43,235 nt of DNA. Source: an uncultured Prevotella sp. GTDB lineage: Bacteria > Bacteroidota > Bacteroidia > Bacteroidales > Bacteroidaceae. A program made the translations under genes and the position numbers. Of this stretch, positions 1 to 7,655 are shown piece after piece (positions within the stretch are counted from its first letter, which is position 1; every line of letters begins with the position of its first letter). The notes beneath the pieces were generated by a model, which saw nothing but the letters and a program-made list of their open reading frames with translations, was not told the origin of the DNA and searched no databases. Where the stretch lies: the NCBI GenBank assembly GCA_900768785.1, contig CAAGEG010000020.1, forward strand, positions 1-43,235, written 5' to 3'.

Positions 1-18
1 ACGACGCTCTTCCGATCT
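1..18 (+). other. Illumina adapter remnant
   Basis: The first 18 bases are identical to the 3' end of the Illumina TruSeq read-1 adapter (ends GCTCTTCCGATCT). Native sequence, in frame with the gene to the right, resumes at about base 19. This is untrimmed library sequence at a contig end and should be masked; no biological meaning. Confidence 0.97.
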
Positions 19-430
19 CTTCGTTTTCCATACGCCGCGTAATGCCATGAGAGAATGGAGTAAGTACTACACAGGGTATATCCGGAAAGTCTTTCTTTAC
101 GCTACGCGCTACAGTGAAAGCATCATTATCGGCATTTCCCGGCATACAAATAACAAGATCAAAACTTGTAGTTGCAAGAACATCGGCAGCCTCTTCCGTT
201 GTACTTACCTGCTTAAACGTTGGCGGATAGCGAAGACCAAGCTCCGTGTACTCGTTAAATATCTTTTCGTCTACGCGTCCATCATCTTCCAACATGAAAG
301 CATCATAAGGATTAGCAATGATAAGTACGTTGAATATGCGTCGGGTCATCAAATTTAGAAACGACACATCTTTAAGATAAAAGTTTCCCCATTTGGGTTG
401 AGTATTGTCTGTTTTATTGGTTGTTTCCAT
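19..430 (-). CDS. PEP synthase-like protein, N-terminal fragment (PEP/pyruvate-binding family)
   Basis: Reading leftward from ATG at 430 gives an open frame of 137 codons that runs off the contig end into the adapter. The start METTNKTD is followed by WGNFYLKDVSFLNLMTRRIF (about residues 14-33) and a receiver-like segment with IANPYDAFMLEDDGR (38-52), FDLVICMPG and VVLTPFSHG. I recognise this as the N-terminus of the ~990-residue Bacteroidales phosphoenolpyruvate synthase-like proteins, which carry a response-regulator-like domain before the PEP/pyruvate-binding domain. The catalytic part is absent here, so function is inferred from the N-terminus only. Family enzymes phosphorylate pyruvate to PEP in the cytoplasm. 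A promoter-like box lies at 474-481, shared with the divergent gene. Confidence 0.72.
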
Positions 431-469
431 TGTATTATAAATAAAGGAGAGTAGCTTATTTCTTACTAA

Positions 470-502
470 TTTGCAAATATAGTGTTTTTTTTCTTACCTT
501 TG
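470..502 (+). promoter_or_regulatory. Bacteroidetes-type promoter for the O-acetylhomoserine sulfhydrylase gene
   Basis: TTTG at 470-473 (-33 box) is followed after 21 bp by TACCTTTG at 495-502, an exact match to the Bacteroidetes -7 consensus TAnnTTTG. Predicted transcription start is about 508-510, giving a leader of roughly 80 nt to the ATG at 590, or 27 nt to the ATG at 536. Confidence 0.7.
474..481 (-). promoter_or_regulatory. Possible divergent -7 box for the PEP synthase-like gene
   Basis: On the minus strand this reads TATATTTG, an exact TAnnTTTG match, placing a start about 37 nt upstream of the ATG at 430. No good -33 TTTG is seen at the right spacing, so this is tentative. It sits immediately against the -33 element of the opposite promoter. 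Confidence 0.4.
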
Positions 503-589
503 CATTATTAATGTTACTAATGATATTGATAATACATGTCGGAGATATCTTTTAACATGAGAATTATCCCGTCTGAAAACCATACTAAA

Positions 590-1882
590 ATGACAAAAAA
601 ACTAAAACAAGCCACTCTCTGCGTGCGTGGAGGTTGGAAACCCGGCAACGGAGAGCCTGTTCAGCCGTCTATCGTTCAAAGCACTACTTTCAAATACGAC
701 AATAGCGAAGAAATGGCAATGCTCTTTGACCTTAAAAAAGAAGGTTATTTTTACACTCGTCTTCAAAATCCCACGAACGATGTTGTAGCAAAAAAGATTG
801 CAACGCTTGAAGGTGGCGTAGGTGCTATGCTTACTTCGTCAGGTCAAGCAGCCAATTTCTATGCCGTATTCAACATTTGTGGCAGCGGAGACCATATCGT
901 TGCATCTAACGAGATATATGGTGGCACATATAATCTATTTGGTGTCACTTTGAAAAAACTGGGTATAGAATGCTCATTTATCAATCCGGAAAGTAGCGAA
1001 GAGGAAATACAGAAAGCTTTTAAGCCTAATACCAAACTTCTTTTCGGTGAAACCATATCCAATCCCGGCTGCAAAGTACTTGACATTGAAAAGTTTGCGC
1101 GCATAGCACATAAGAATGGCGTGCCTCTAATAATAGATAACACTTTCGCAACACCTATAAATTGTCGTCCGTTTGAATGGGGATGCGACATAGTAACTCA
1201 TTCTACAACAAAATATATGGATGGACACGCAACGCAAGTTGGCGGTTGCATAGTAGATAGCGGAAACTTTGACTGGGAGGCAAACGCTGAAAAGTTTACC
1301 GGACTCACCACTCCGGATGATTCATATCATGGACTGACCTATACCAAAGCTTTTGGTAAGATGGCATATATGACCAAACTCGTGGCTCAATTAATGCGCG
1401 ACTTGGGTTCTATTCCTTCGCCCCAGAACTCTTTCCTTCTTAATCTCGGGCTTGAAACTCTGCATCTAAGAGTAAGACAACATTGCTATAACGCTCAGAA
1501 AGTTGCTGAGTTCTTGCATGACGACCCACGAGTTGCATGGATAAACTATTGTGGTCTTGAAGATGATTCCAACCACTTGTTGGCTAAAAAATACTTGCCT
1601 GACGGTTCATGTGGCGTGATGTGTTTTGGTCTTAAAGGCAATCGTGAAACAGCAATTCAGTTCATGGACTCTCTTAACCTTATCAATATTGCTACTCATG
1701 TGGCAGATGCACGTTCGTGTGTCTTGCATCCTGCAAGTCACACTCACCGTCAATTGAGTGAAGAACAGCTAAGAGATGCCGGCATAGCACCCGATTTGAT
1801 AAGATTGTCTATCGGTATTGAAGACGTGGAAGACATTATTAACGACCTTAAACAAGCTCTTGACAAATGTAATACATTGTAA
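590..1882 (+). CDS. O-acetylhomoserine sulfhydrylase (aminocarboxypropyltransferase), PLP enzyme
   Basis: A Cys/Met-metabolism PLP-dependent enzyme of 430 residues from this start. The YTRLQNPT phosphate-binding segment, the SSGQAA stretch, DNTFATP and the Schiff-base lysine in HSTTKYMDGH (K208) are all present. The long insertion after the lysine (GNFDWEANAEKFTGLTTPDD and on) is typical of the MetY/Met17 branch, which makes homocysteine from O-acetylhomoserine and sulfide, rather than of cystathionine gamma-synthase or methionine gamma-lyase. The C-terminus has HPASHTHRQL and RLSIGIED, which are strongly conserved in the family. ATG at 590 is preferred because MTKKLKQATLCVRGGW matches the family's usual N-terminus; an in-frame ATG at 536 would add 18 atypical residues. 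It is a single-gene unit with its own promoter and terminator. Substrate choice within the family remains an inference. Confidence 0.9.
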   Translation: MTKKLKQATLCVRGGWKPGNGEPVQPSIVQSTTFKYDNSEEMAMLFDLKKEGYFYTRLQNPTNDVVAKKIATLEGGVGAMLTSSGQAANFYAVFNICGSGDHIVASNEIYGGTYNLFGVTLKKLGIECSFINPESSEEEIQKAFKPNTKLLFGETISNPGCKVLDIEKFARIAHKNGVPLIIDNTFATPINCRPFEWGCDIVTHSTTKYMDGHATQVGGCIVDSGNFDWEANAEKFTGLTTPDDSYHGLTYTKAFGKMAYMTKLVAQLMRDLGSIPSPQNSFLLNLGLETLHLRVRQHCYNAQKVAEFLHDDPRVAWINYCGLEDDSNHLLAKKYLPDGSCGVMCFGLKGNRETAIQFMDSLNLINIATHVADARSCVLHPASHTHRQLSEEQLRDAGIAPDLIRLSIGIEDVEDIINDLKQALDKCNTL

Positions 1883-1951
1883 CATGCTGGTTAGGAATTT
1901 ATACTCGATAATCTTCTACTGATTGATTTGCACATTAAACAATATTACTAA

Positions 1952-1997
1952 CAAGGCTACACTTCATTAATAACCGGGAGTGTAGCCTTGATTTTTT
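1952..1997 (+). terminator. Rho-independent terminator after the sulfhydrylase gene
   Basis: A perfect 12-bp stem (1952-1963 with 1979-1990; arm CAAGGCTACACT), a 15-nt loop, then ATTTTTT. It sits 69 bp past the stop codon. Confidence 0.88.
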
Positions 1998-2149
1998 ACA
2001 TGCAACAGGTTATCAAAGATATTATTTATCGGAAGTTTATTACCATCATTTATATGAATGGTAGTCCCAACATATAACGTTAAGAAAGCGAAAAACACAG
2101 CCGGTTTTAACAAAAAGCAACTTTGCATACTGAAAAACACCTGTTTTTA

Positions 2150-2181
2150 TTTGGAAGCTATTTAATAAAAGCATATATTTG
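2150..2181 (+). promoter_or_regulatory. Promoter of the glutamate dehydrogenase gene
   Basis: TTTG at 2150-2153, 20-bp spacer, TATATTTG at 2174-2181: both boxes fit the Bacteroidetes consensus. Predicted start near 2189, leaving a ~45-nt AT-rich leader. The rest of the 351-bp gap from 1883 holds the upstream terminator and nothing else recognisable. Confidence 0.72.
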
Positions 2182-2233
2182 CGCATATCAAATAACACAT
2201 TGTCAATAAAGTTAACTTAAAACATACAATACT

Positions 2234-3571
2234 ATGGATGTCAAAAAATTAATGCAAGACCTGGAAGCAAAGCATCCGGGTGAGTCTGAATATCTTCAGG
2301 CAGTAAGAGAAGTGTTGGTTTGTATACAGGACGTCTACAACAAGCACCCTGAATTTGAAAAAGCAAAGCTTATAGAAAGGCTTGTTGAACCTGAAAGAGT
2401 TATCACTTTCAGAGTGCCATGGGTTGATGACAAGGGTGAAGTCCATGTAAACATTGGTTATCGTGTTCAGTTTAATAGTGCCATAGGTCCATATAAAGGT
2501 GGCTTAAGATTTCACCCATCCGTAAATCTTTCAATTTTAAAGTTTCTCGGATTTGAACAAACATTCAAGAATGCGCTTACCACGTTGCCAATGGGAGGAG
2601 GCAAGGGTGGCTCCGATTTCTCTATAAGAGGTCGTAGTGACGCTGAAATAATGCGTTTTTGCCAAGCTTTCATGACAGAACTATATCGTAACATCGGTCC
2701 GAGTGAGGATGTTCCTGCCGGAGACATTGGTGTTGGCGCACGCGAAATAGGCTATTTGTTCGGCATGTATAAGAAGTTGACACATCAATGGGACGGAGTT
2801 CTCACAGGCAAAGGTTTGGAATGGGGAGGTTCAAGAATACGTCCGGAAGCTACCGGATTTGGTGCTCTTTACTTTGTTAATGAGATGTTGCAGACTCATG
2901 GCATTGATATCAAAGGCAAGACTATTGCCGTTAGCGGTTTCGGAAATGTTGCATGGGGTGCCATTACAAAGGCTAACCAACTTGGAGCTAAGGTTGTTAC
3001 AATATCCGGACCTGATGGATATATCTATGATCCTACAGGAATAAGTGGAGAAAAGATTGACTATCTGCTTGAATTGCGCGCCAGCGGTAATGACATATGC
3101 CAACCTTATGCAGAGGAATTCCCCGAAGCGACATTCGTTGAAGGCAAGAAGCCATGGGAAGTAAAGACAGATATTGCTTTGCCTTGTGCGACACAAAACG
3201 AGCTAAATGGCGAAGATGCCGATATCATCTTATCTCATAAACCGCTCTGTGTGGCTGAAGTATCAAACATGGGTTGCACAGCTGAAGCTGCTGAAAAGTT
3301 TGTTGCGTCCAAGACATTGTTTGCTCCGGGCAAGGCTGTAAATGCCGGAGGAGTAGCAACATCAGGACTTGAGATGACTCAAAATGCTATACGCCTAAGT
3401 TGGAGCGAGAAAGAAGTGGACGAAAAGTTGCACGAGATTATGCACAACATACATGGACAATGCGTCAAATATGGCAAAGAAGAGGACGGATATATTGACT
3501 ATGTAAAGGGCGCTAATATTGCCGGATTCATGAAAGTTGCCAATGCCATGATGGCACAAGGTATTGTTTAA
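2234..3571 (+). CDS. gdhA: Glutamate dehydrogenase (hexameric type)
   Basis: The 445-residue length matches bacterial hexameric glutamate dehydrogenases (E. coli GdhA is 447). The glutamate-binding segment GPYKGGLRFHPSV (about 85-97), the catalytic-lysine motif LPMGGGKGGSDF (K124) and the Rossmann motif SGFGNVAWGA (about 234-243) are intact, with PAGDIGVGAREIGYL between them. The enzyme interconverts 2-oxoglutarate plus ammonia and glutamate in the cytoplasm; this length class is usually NADP-dependent and used for ammonia assimilation, but coenzyme preference cannot be read with certainty. It has its own promoter at 2150-2181, and the RlpA-like gene follows 12 bp after its stop, so the two are probably cotranscribed. 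Confidence 0.95.
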   Translation: MDVKKLMQDLEAKHPGESEYLQAVREVLVCIQDVYNKHPEFEKAKLIERLVEPERVITFRVPWVDDKGEVHVNIGYRVQFNSAIGPYKGGLRFHPSVNLSILKFLGFEQTFKNALTTLPMGGGKGGSDFSIRGRSDAEIMRFCQAFMTELYRNIGPSEDVPAGDIGVGAREIGYLFGMYKKLTHQWDGVLTGKGLEWGGSRIRPEATGFGALYFVNEMLQTHGIDIKGKTIAVSGFGNVAWGAITKANQLGAKVVTISGPDGYIYDPTGISGEKIDYLLELRASGNDICQPYAEEFPEATFVEGKKPWEVKTDIALPCATQNELNGEDADIILSHKPLCVAEVSNMGCTAEAAEKFVASKTLFAPGKAVNAGGVATSGLEMTQNAIRLSWSEKEVDEKLHEIMHNIHGQCVKYGKEEDGYIDYVKGANIAGFMKVANAMMAQGIV

Positions 3572-3583
3572 TCAAGATTTCAC

Positions 3584-4003
3584 GTGATAGCAAGGCTTGT
3601 ATTAATAGTATTTTTTGCTTTAACCGGTCATTCCTTTCTCCAAGCACAGGAGAAAGGAATGGCGAGTTATTATTCTAACCGCATGCACGGAAGGAGGATG
3701 AGCGATGGAACCAAATATCATAAAGACAGTCTTACGTGTGCTCACAAGACCTATCCTCTCGGTTCAATGCTCAAAGTAACCAACATCAAAACCGGGAAAA
3801 GTGTAACTGTGAAAGTTACTGACCGCTGTGGCGGACGACGTATCATAGACTTGTCGTATGCAGCGGCAAAAGAAATAGGTATAATTTCCGTTGGTGTGGC
3901 TATGGTAAAAGTGGAAAGAATACACAAGAAGGTGAATGTTCCTTTAAAACAAGAGGATGATGACATTCCGGAACTTGATTTTGAAATAACCAAAAGAAAG
4001 TAA
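3584..4003 (+). CDS. RlpA-like exported double-psi beta-barrel protein
   Basis: 139 residues starting at GTG; an in-frame TAA at 3569 leaves no upstream start. Residues 1-21 look like a signal peptide (MIARLVLIVFFALTGH, predicted cleavage after LQA-21). The mature part is a single RlpA-type double-psi barrel: GMASYYSNRMHGRRMSDG (25-42), LTCAHKTYPLGSMLKVTN (50-67) and VTDRCGGRRIIDLSYAAA (78-95). RlpA proteins act at the cell envelope, and some are lytic transglycosylases that cut peptidoglycan lacking stem peptides. There is no SPOR domain and no lipobox cysteine, so this is a short periplasmic form; enzymatic activity is uncertain. The C-terminal tail (about 120-139) is charged. Confidence 0.82.
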   Translation: MIARLVLIVFFALTGHSFLQAQEKGMASYYSNRMHGRRMSDGTKYHKDSLTCAHKTYPLGSMLKVTNIKTGKSVTVKVTDRCGGRRIIDLSYAAAKEIGIISVGVAMVKVERIHKKVNVPLKQEDDDIPELDFEITKRK

Positions 4004-4026
4004 ATAACCTTGATATATTAAATATT

Positions 4027-4066
4027 ACAGGCAGGGAGAACATTTTTCTCTCTGCCTGTTTCTTTT
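4027..4066 (+). terminator. Rho-independent terminator between convergent genes
   Basis: A 14-bp stem with one G-U pair (4027-4040 with 4046-4059; arm ACAGGCAGGGAGAA), a 5-nt loop, then TTCTTTTG. It ends the gdhA-rlpA unit; the ridA gene converges from the other side. Confidence 0.85.
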
Positions 4067-4128
4067 GTTTATAGGGTTTATAATTCCCCAAAAAGTTATC
4101 GGCTATCTACAAATAGTGTTTTATAACA

Positions 4129-4503
4129 TTATAATTCGGCTATCACTTCAATCTCAACGAGTGCTCCTTTGGGTAATGTTTTAACAGCTACTGCCGAACG
4201 TGCGGGATATGGTTCGCTGAAAAACGAGGCATAAACTTCGTTCATAGCAGCAAAGTTGTCCATGTCTGAAAGGAAGACGGTGGTCTTTACAACATGCGAA
4301 AGGTCTATTCCGGCTTCTGCAAGTACATTAGATACATTGGTTAGAGACTGTTTTGTCTGCTCCTTTATTCCGCCTTCAACAAAATTGCCTGTTGCGGGAT
4401 CAATGGGAACTTGTCCTGATGCGAATACTAAACCGCCGGCAACGATAGCCTGGCTGTAAGGTCCTAAGGCTTTGGGAGCCTTGTCTGAATGTAGTTTTTT
4501 CAT
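4129..4503 (-). CDS. ridA: RidA family enamine/imine deaminase
   Basis: 124 residues, the normal RidA/YjgF length. The family signature is complete: APKALGPYSQAI near the start, FASGQVPIDP, the substrate-carboxylate arginine in YPARSAV, and VEIEVIAEL with the active-site glutamate at the C-terminus. RidA hydrolyses the reactive 2-aminoacrylate and 2-aminocrotonate made by PLP dehydratases, speeding release of 2-oxo acid and protecting other PLP enzymes. It lies 157 bp downstream of ilvA on the same strand, whose product makes exactly these intermediates, so a functional pairing is well supported. Confidence 0.93.
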   Translation of the reverse strand: MKKLHSDKAPKALGPYSQAIVAGGLVFASGQVPIDPATGNFVEGGIKEQTKQSLTNVSNVLAEAGIDLSHVVKTTVFLSDMDNFAAMNEVYASFFSEPYPARSAVAVKTLPKGALVEIEVIAEL

Positions 4504-4660
4504 TGTATGTCAGTTTATATATTATTCTGCTCTGTCAAGAAATATGTTTTTGCATGTCAGATTTGCTATAAAGTCCTTATTTGTATGGTTCATTTCCCGG
4601 CTTGGCGCTTGGTTTTCAAGATAATGACCTATATTGATTTTCTTTGTTTTTCATGGACTA

Positions 4661-5857
4661 TTATCGTGAAAGTTTAAAGCCTTTTTCTGCAAGACGTGCC
4701 TTTATCTGCTCCACATGTTCATGGTTGCGAGTCTCAAGTTTTACTTTCAACTCACAAGCATTTATCTTTTGGCTGTATGCACTACGCTCATGATAGACAC
4801 TAATTACGTTTGCGCCCATAGCGGCAATCACTTCATTAACCTCAAGAAGTTGTCCGGGCTTGTCGTCAAGTTCCATAGAGAGCGTGCACAAACGCCCGTC
4901 TTTTTCAAGTCCACGATTGATAACTCGGTTTAATATTGTAACGTCTATATTTCCTCCGCTTACAAGGCAGACGGTCTTCTTGCCCTTTATCGGAACCTTG
5001 TTGAACATTGCCGCCGCCACACTTACTGCTCCGGCACCTTCAGCAACAATCTTATACTGTTCCAAAAGACGCAGTATGGCTGCACAAATCTCGTCTTCTG
5101 TAACGAGACAAATGTCATCTACATATTTAGAACAGAAGTCGTAAGTGATGTCTCCGGGTGTCTTTACAGCTATGCCGTCAGCCACTGTTGAGACCTGACT
5201 TAATGTTTCGGGATGATGCACACGCAAACTCTCAAACATTCCCGGTGCTCCGGCGGCTTGAACGCCATAGACTTTTATATCAGGATTAAGCTGTTTCAAG
5301 GCGAAAGCTACGCCGCTTATCAGTCCTCCACCGCCAATAGGCACTATAACGGCATCCATATACGGCAGTTGGTCCAATAGTTCCAAACCTATAGTTCCCT
5401 GTCCGGCAATGACACGCTCGTCATTAAATGGGTGAATAAACGTATATCCGTATTCTTCTTTTAACTGAAGTGCCCGCTGATAGGCGTCATCATAGACACC
5501 CGGAACAAGACATATCTCAGCTCCGAGTTTGCGTGTCGCCTCTATCTTGCTGATTGGCGCACCCTCAGGCAGACAAATAAGAGATTTGATACCATGAGAC
5601 GTCGCTCCGAGAGCCACGCCTTGAGCATGATTACCGGCAGAACAAGCCACCACGCCACGCTGCTTTTCATCATCGGTAAGTTGAGATATACGATAATAAG
5701 CGCCCCTTATCTTGAACGAACCTGTTATTTGGAGATTCTCCGGTTTGATAAATATTTCACTGTCCGGATTAAGTTTCGGAGCCTCAACCAAGTCTGTACG
5801 TCTTATAATGCTTGACAATACGTAACGCGCCCTGTATAAATCGTCTAAACTAAGCAT
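4661..5857 (-). CDS. ilvA: Threonine ammonia-lyase (threonine deaminase)
   Basis: 398 residues: a fold-type II PLP domain (about 1-320) followed by one ACT-like regulatory domain (about 325-398, beginning LDDKPGQLLEVNEVIAAMGANV). The PLP lysine is in TGSFKIRGA (K49), the asparagine loop in SAGNHAQGVA, and the phosphate loop in PIGGGGLISGV. It converts threonine to 2-oxobutanoate and ammonia, feeding isoleucine synthesis or threonine catabolism. The single short ACT-like domain resembles the shorter IlvA/TdcB-type enzymes rather than the ~514-residue E. coli IlvA with two regulatory repeats. The ridA gene follows on the same strand. A promoter box lies at 5883-5890. Confidence 0.93.
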   Translation of the reverse strand: MLSLDDLYRARYVLSSIIRRTDLVEAPKLNPDSEIFIKPENLQITGSFKIRGAYYRISQLTDDEKQRGVVACSAGNHAQGVALGATSHGIKSLICLPEGAPISKIEATRKLGAEICLVPGVYDDAYQRALQLKEEYGYTFIHPFNDERVIAGQGTIGLELLDQLPYMDAVIVPIGGGGLISGVAFALKQLNPDIKVYGVQAAGAPGMFESLRVHHPETLSQVSTVADGIAVKTPGDITYDFCSKYVDDICLVTEDEICAAILRLLEQYKIVAEGAGAVSVAAAMFNKVPIKGKKTVCLVSGGNIDVTILNRVINRGLEKDGRLCTLSMELDDKPGQLLEVNEVIAAMGANVISVYHERSAYSQKINACELKVKLETRNHEHVEQIKARLAEKGFKLSR

Positions 5858-5882
5858 GTGAATGTGTTTTTCTTTATATATA

Positions 5883-5911
5883 CAAAGATATATAATTTAT
5901 ATACAACCAAA
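5883..5911 (-). promoter_or_regulatory. Probable ilvA promoter
   Basis: On the minus strand TATCTTTG (complement of 5883-5890) matches TAnnTTTG exactly and lies 25 bp upstream of the ilvA ATG. TTTG candidates at 5908-5911 (17-bp spacing) and 5913-5916 (22 bp) flank the usual 19-21 bp, so the -33 box is less certain. Confidence 0.5.
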
Positions 5912-5964
5912 GCAAAAATTACCGAAATAAAACTCGGAATAGTATTCAGACTTACCGGCGAGTC

Positions 5965-6819
5965 CTATTTTGCTATTGGCAATTTGAAGACCAAGACATT
6001 TGAAGCGTCTTGTTTACTACCGACAGCAGCACTTATACGAAACACAGCCTCCGTGCCTTTAATGCGTTTACCGGCTTGAACCATTGCTGTATAGCGCACT
6101 CCCTTGCCCGGCAATATACGCTCCACATGTATTGTTCCTGATATTGAAATGCGTTTGTTGCCTGTTGTCTCGATGACAAGTGGTTGAACATCATACACAA
6201 CATGCTTCGAGACATTGTAAACCTCAAAAATCACCTTGCTTATCTCCCCTTGATTGATGTGTCCGTCTTCATTATCATCTACAAAGCGAGCATTTCTTAT
6301 CTCCAAAAGTTGCGACTTTTTTTGCGACTTAAATGCTATTTTGTCATAATGAACAGACGATGTTTCGTGGCGAGGTTCTGATGCTGTGTAATTTCCGGTA
6401 TAGTCGGAACTTTGGAAATCATACAAAGTATCGTCTCCACTACCCGAAGGATCAAATGTTATAACATCATCTCCCTGAGTGCCTTCATTATAGTTGGCAC
6501 CCGAAAAATTGCCATTGCCACGTGTCGCCGCATCACGATGCTGCTTATATTTAATGTCAAAATCATCACGAGATTCAGCTATTTGAGTTTGGCGAGCGTT
6601 GTCTGCCTGTGCCCCAATAGCACCTCCAACAACAGCACCTCCCGCCATTCCGACCAACGTACCTATGTCACTACCACGAAAGCCTCCGCTTATGCCACCT
6701 ACTGCAGACCCGATTACTGAACCAAAAGATGCTCCAACGAAGGCGCCTTCACCGGCATAAGTACCACAGCCACTTAGCAATATGACTGCTCCCAATGATA
6801 ATATAAGAATCTTTTTCAT
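5965..6819 (-). CDS. Glycine-zipper lipoprotein with EF-hand-like loop
   Basis: A 284-residue predicted lipoprotein: hydrophobic signal with lipobox LLSGC (lipidated C18). Residues 21-72 are a glycine-rich stretch with GxxxG repeats (FVGASFGSVIGSAVGGISGG, then GMAGGAVVGGAIGAQ), like Gly-zipper outer-membrane lipoproteins. A hydrophilic linker (75-165) is rich in D, G and S. Residues 181-192 (DDNEDGHINQGE) fit the 12-residue EF-hand/dockerin calcium loop exactly. The C-terminal ~90 residues (FEVYNVSKHVVYDVQPLVIE and beyond) look like a beta-sandwich. I do not know a characterised counterpart; an envelope role with calcium binding is inference. Confidence 0.72.
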   Translation of the reverse strand: MKKILILSLGAVILLSGCGTYAGEGAFVGASFGSVIGSAVGGISGGFRGSDIGTLVGMAGGAVVGGAIGAQADNARQTQIAESRDDFDIKYKQHRDAATRGNGNFSGANYNEGTQGDDVITFDPSGSGDDTLYDFQSSDYTGNYTASEPRHETSSVHYDKIAFKSQKKSQLLEIRNARFVDDNEDGHINQGEISKVIFEVYNVSKHVVYDVQPLVIETTGNKRISISGTIHVERILPGKGVRYTAMVQAGKRIKGTEAVFRISAAVGSKQDASNVLVFKLPIAK

Positions 6820-6847
6820 ATAAAACGCTTTTTAATTATTGATATGA

Positions 6848-6877
6848 CAAAGGTAAAACTATTATCCCAAACAGCAA
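6848..6877 (-). promoter_or_regulatory. Promoter of the glycine-zipper lipoprotein gene
   Basis: Minus-strand TACCTTTG (complement of 6848-6855) is an exact -7 box, with CTTG (TTG at 6875-6877) 19 bp upstream. Predicted leader is about 20 nt. Confidence 0.62.
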
Positions 6878-6879
6878 GA

Positions 6880-7568
6880 AATAAAACCCCTAAAATGGTA
6901 TAGGGTTTTCCCTATATACACAAACACGCAAATCAAAACTCCCCAACCAAGCTCTCACCACGTACAAAACAAATCATTAGAAGCTTGATTTATCAACATT
7001 ACGAACAACACGACAAAGAATAAAGCTCTAAAAAGCAATACTCAAAAACATTAACCATAATAATTAATGACAACATATATAATCATAAAAGTGGCAAGAA
7101 TTATTCTAAGAAGCGGGGAATAACGAACTAAGGACGAGAATTGCAAACATAATGACACTAAATAATCACATCAATAACGCATATTATTATCATTAAAGAC
7201 GTAAAAAATGATATTACCAATAACAACTATATGAATGATAATTCACCACTCTGCTTTGTTAAAAAAGCCTCCACAATAGTTAAAATCACAAACTCAACAG
7301 TTAACAAACCTTACTATGCTGTTTAGGGGTGCTAAAGTGCCTATTTAGCATGTCTAAAGTGCCTATTTACGACCCCTAAAGTGGCTCTTTTCAAATCGCA
7401 AATAACATGTTTACAAATCGCTGTTCAATTGCGGTGACTATACCTGTAATTACTTTACACTTTTATTACTCTCTTACTGAAAATATTTACTGCTTTCTGC
7501 TTTCTTTACTGAACAGGTTTACAACTTTTGAAAAGGGTTTCTGAAAAGTTTTACACGCTCCATTTTTG
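6880..7568. other. Gene-free AT-rich intergenic region
   Basis: No open frame with coding character was found on either strand. Seen are the 22-bp-period repeat at 7322-7391 and, at its right edge, a leftward promoter-like sequence at 7569-7601. The remainder is low-complexity AT-rich sequence with no tRNA, rRNA or recognised riboswitch pattern. Confidence 0.6.
7322..7391. repeat. 22-bp-period tandem repeat framed by an inverted repeat
   Basis: The 16-mer CTAAAGTGCCTATTTA occurs exactly at 7332-7347 and 7354-7369, and a diverged copy at 7376-7391 keeps the same 22-bp period. The array is framed by a perfect 9-bp inverted repeat (TTTAGGGGT 7322-7330, ACCCCTAAA 7372-7380). The phase is two helical turns, as expected for sites bound on one DNA face. 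Function unknown. Confidence 0.75.
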
Positions 7569-7601
7569 CAAAGTTAAACAAGCCGCCGTTTGCAAAACAA
7601 A
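7569..7601 (-). promoter_or_regulatory. Orphan leftward promoter
   Basis: On the minus strand TTTG (complement of 7598-7601) is followed after 21 bp by TAACTTTG (complement of 7569-7576), a full consensus match. It faces ~700 bp with no recognised gene, then the lipoprotein gene, which has a closer promoter of its own. Confidence 0.5.
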
Positions 7602-7655
7602 TAGCCGTTTGCGAATGAAACATAGTCACAAGTCATAACATTATTAGTAAGACCA

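Noticed and set aside
47..358. Plus-strand ORF of 103 codons at the left end
   Set aside because: It is antisense to the PEP synthase-like frame, which has clear family sequence on the minus strand.
7322..7391. Short CRISPR array
   Set aside because: The repeat unit is 16 bp with 6-bp spacers, only three copies, and no cas genes; it does not fit CRISPR geometry.
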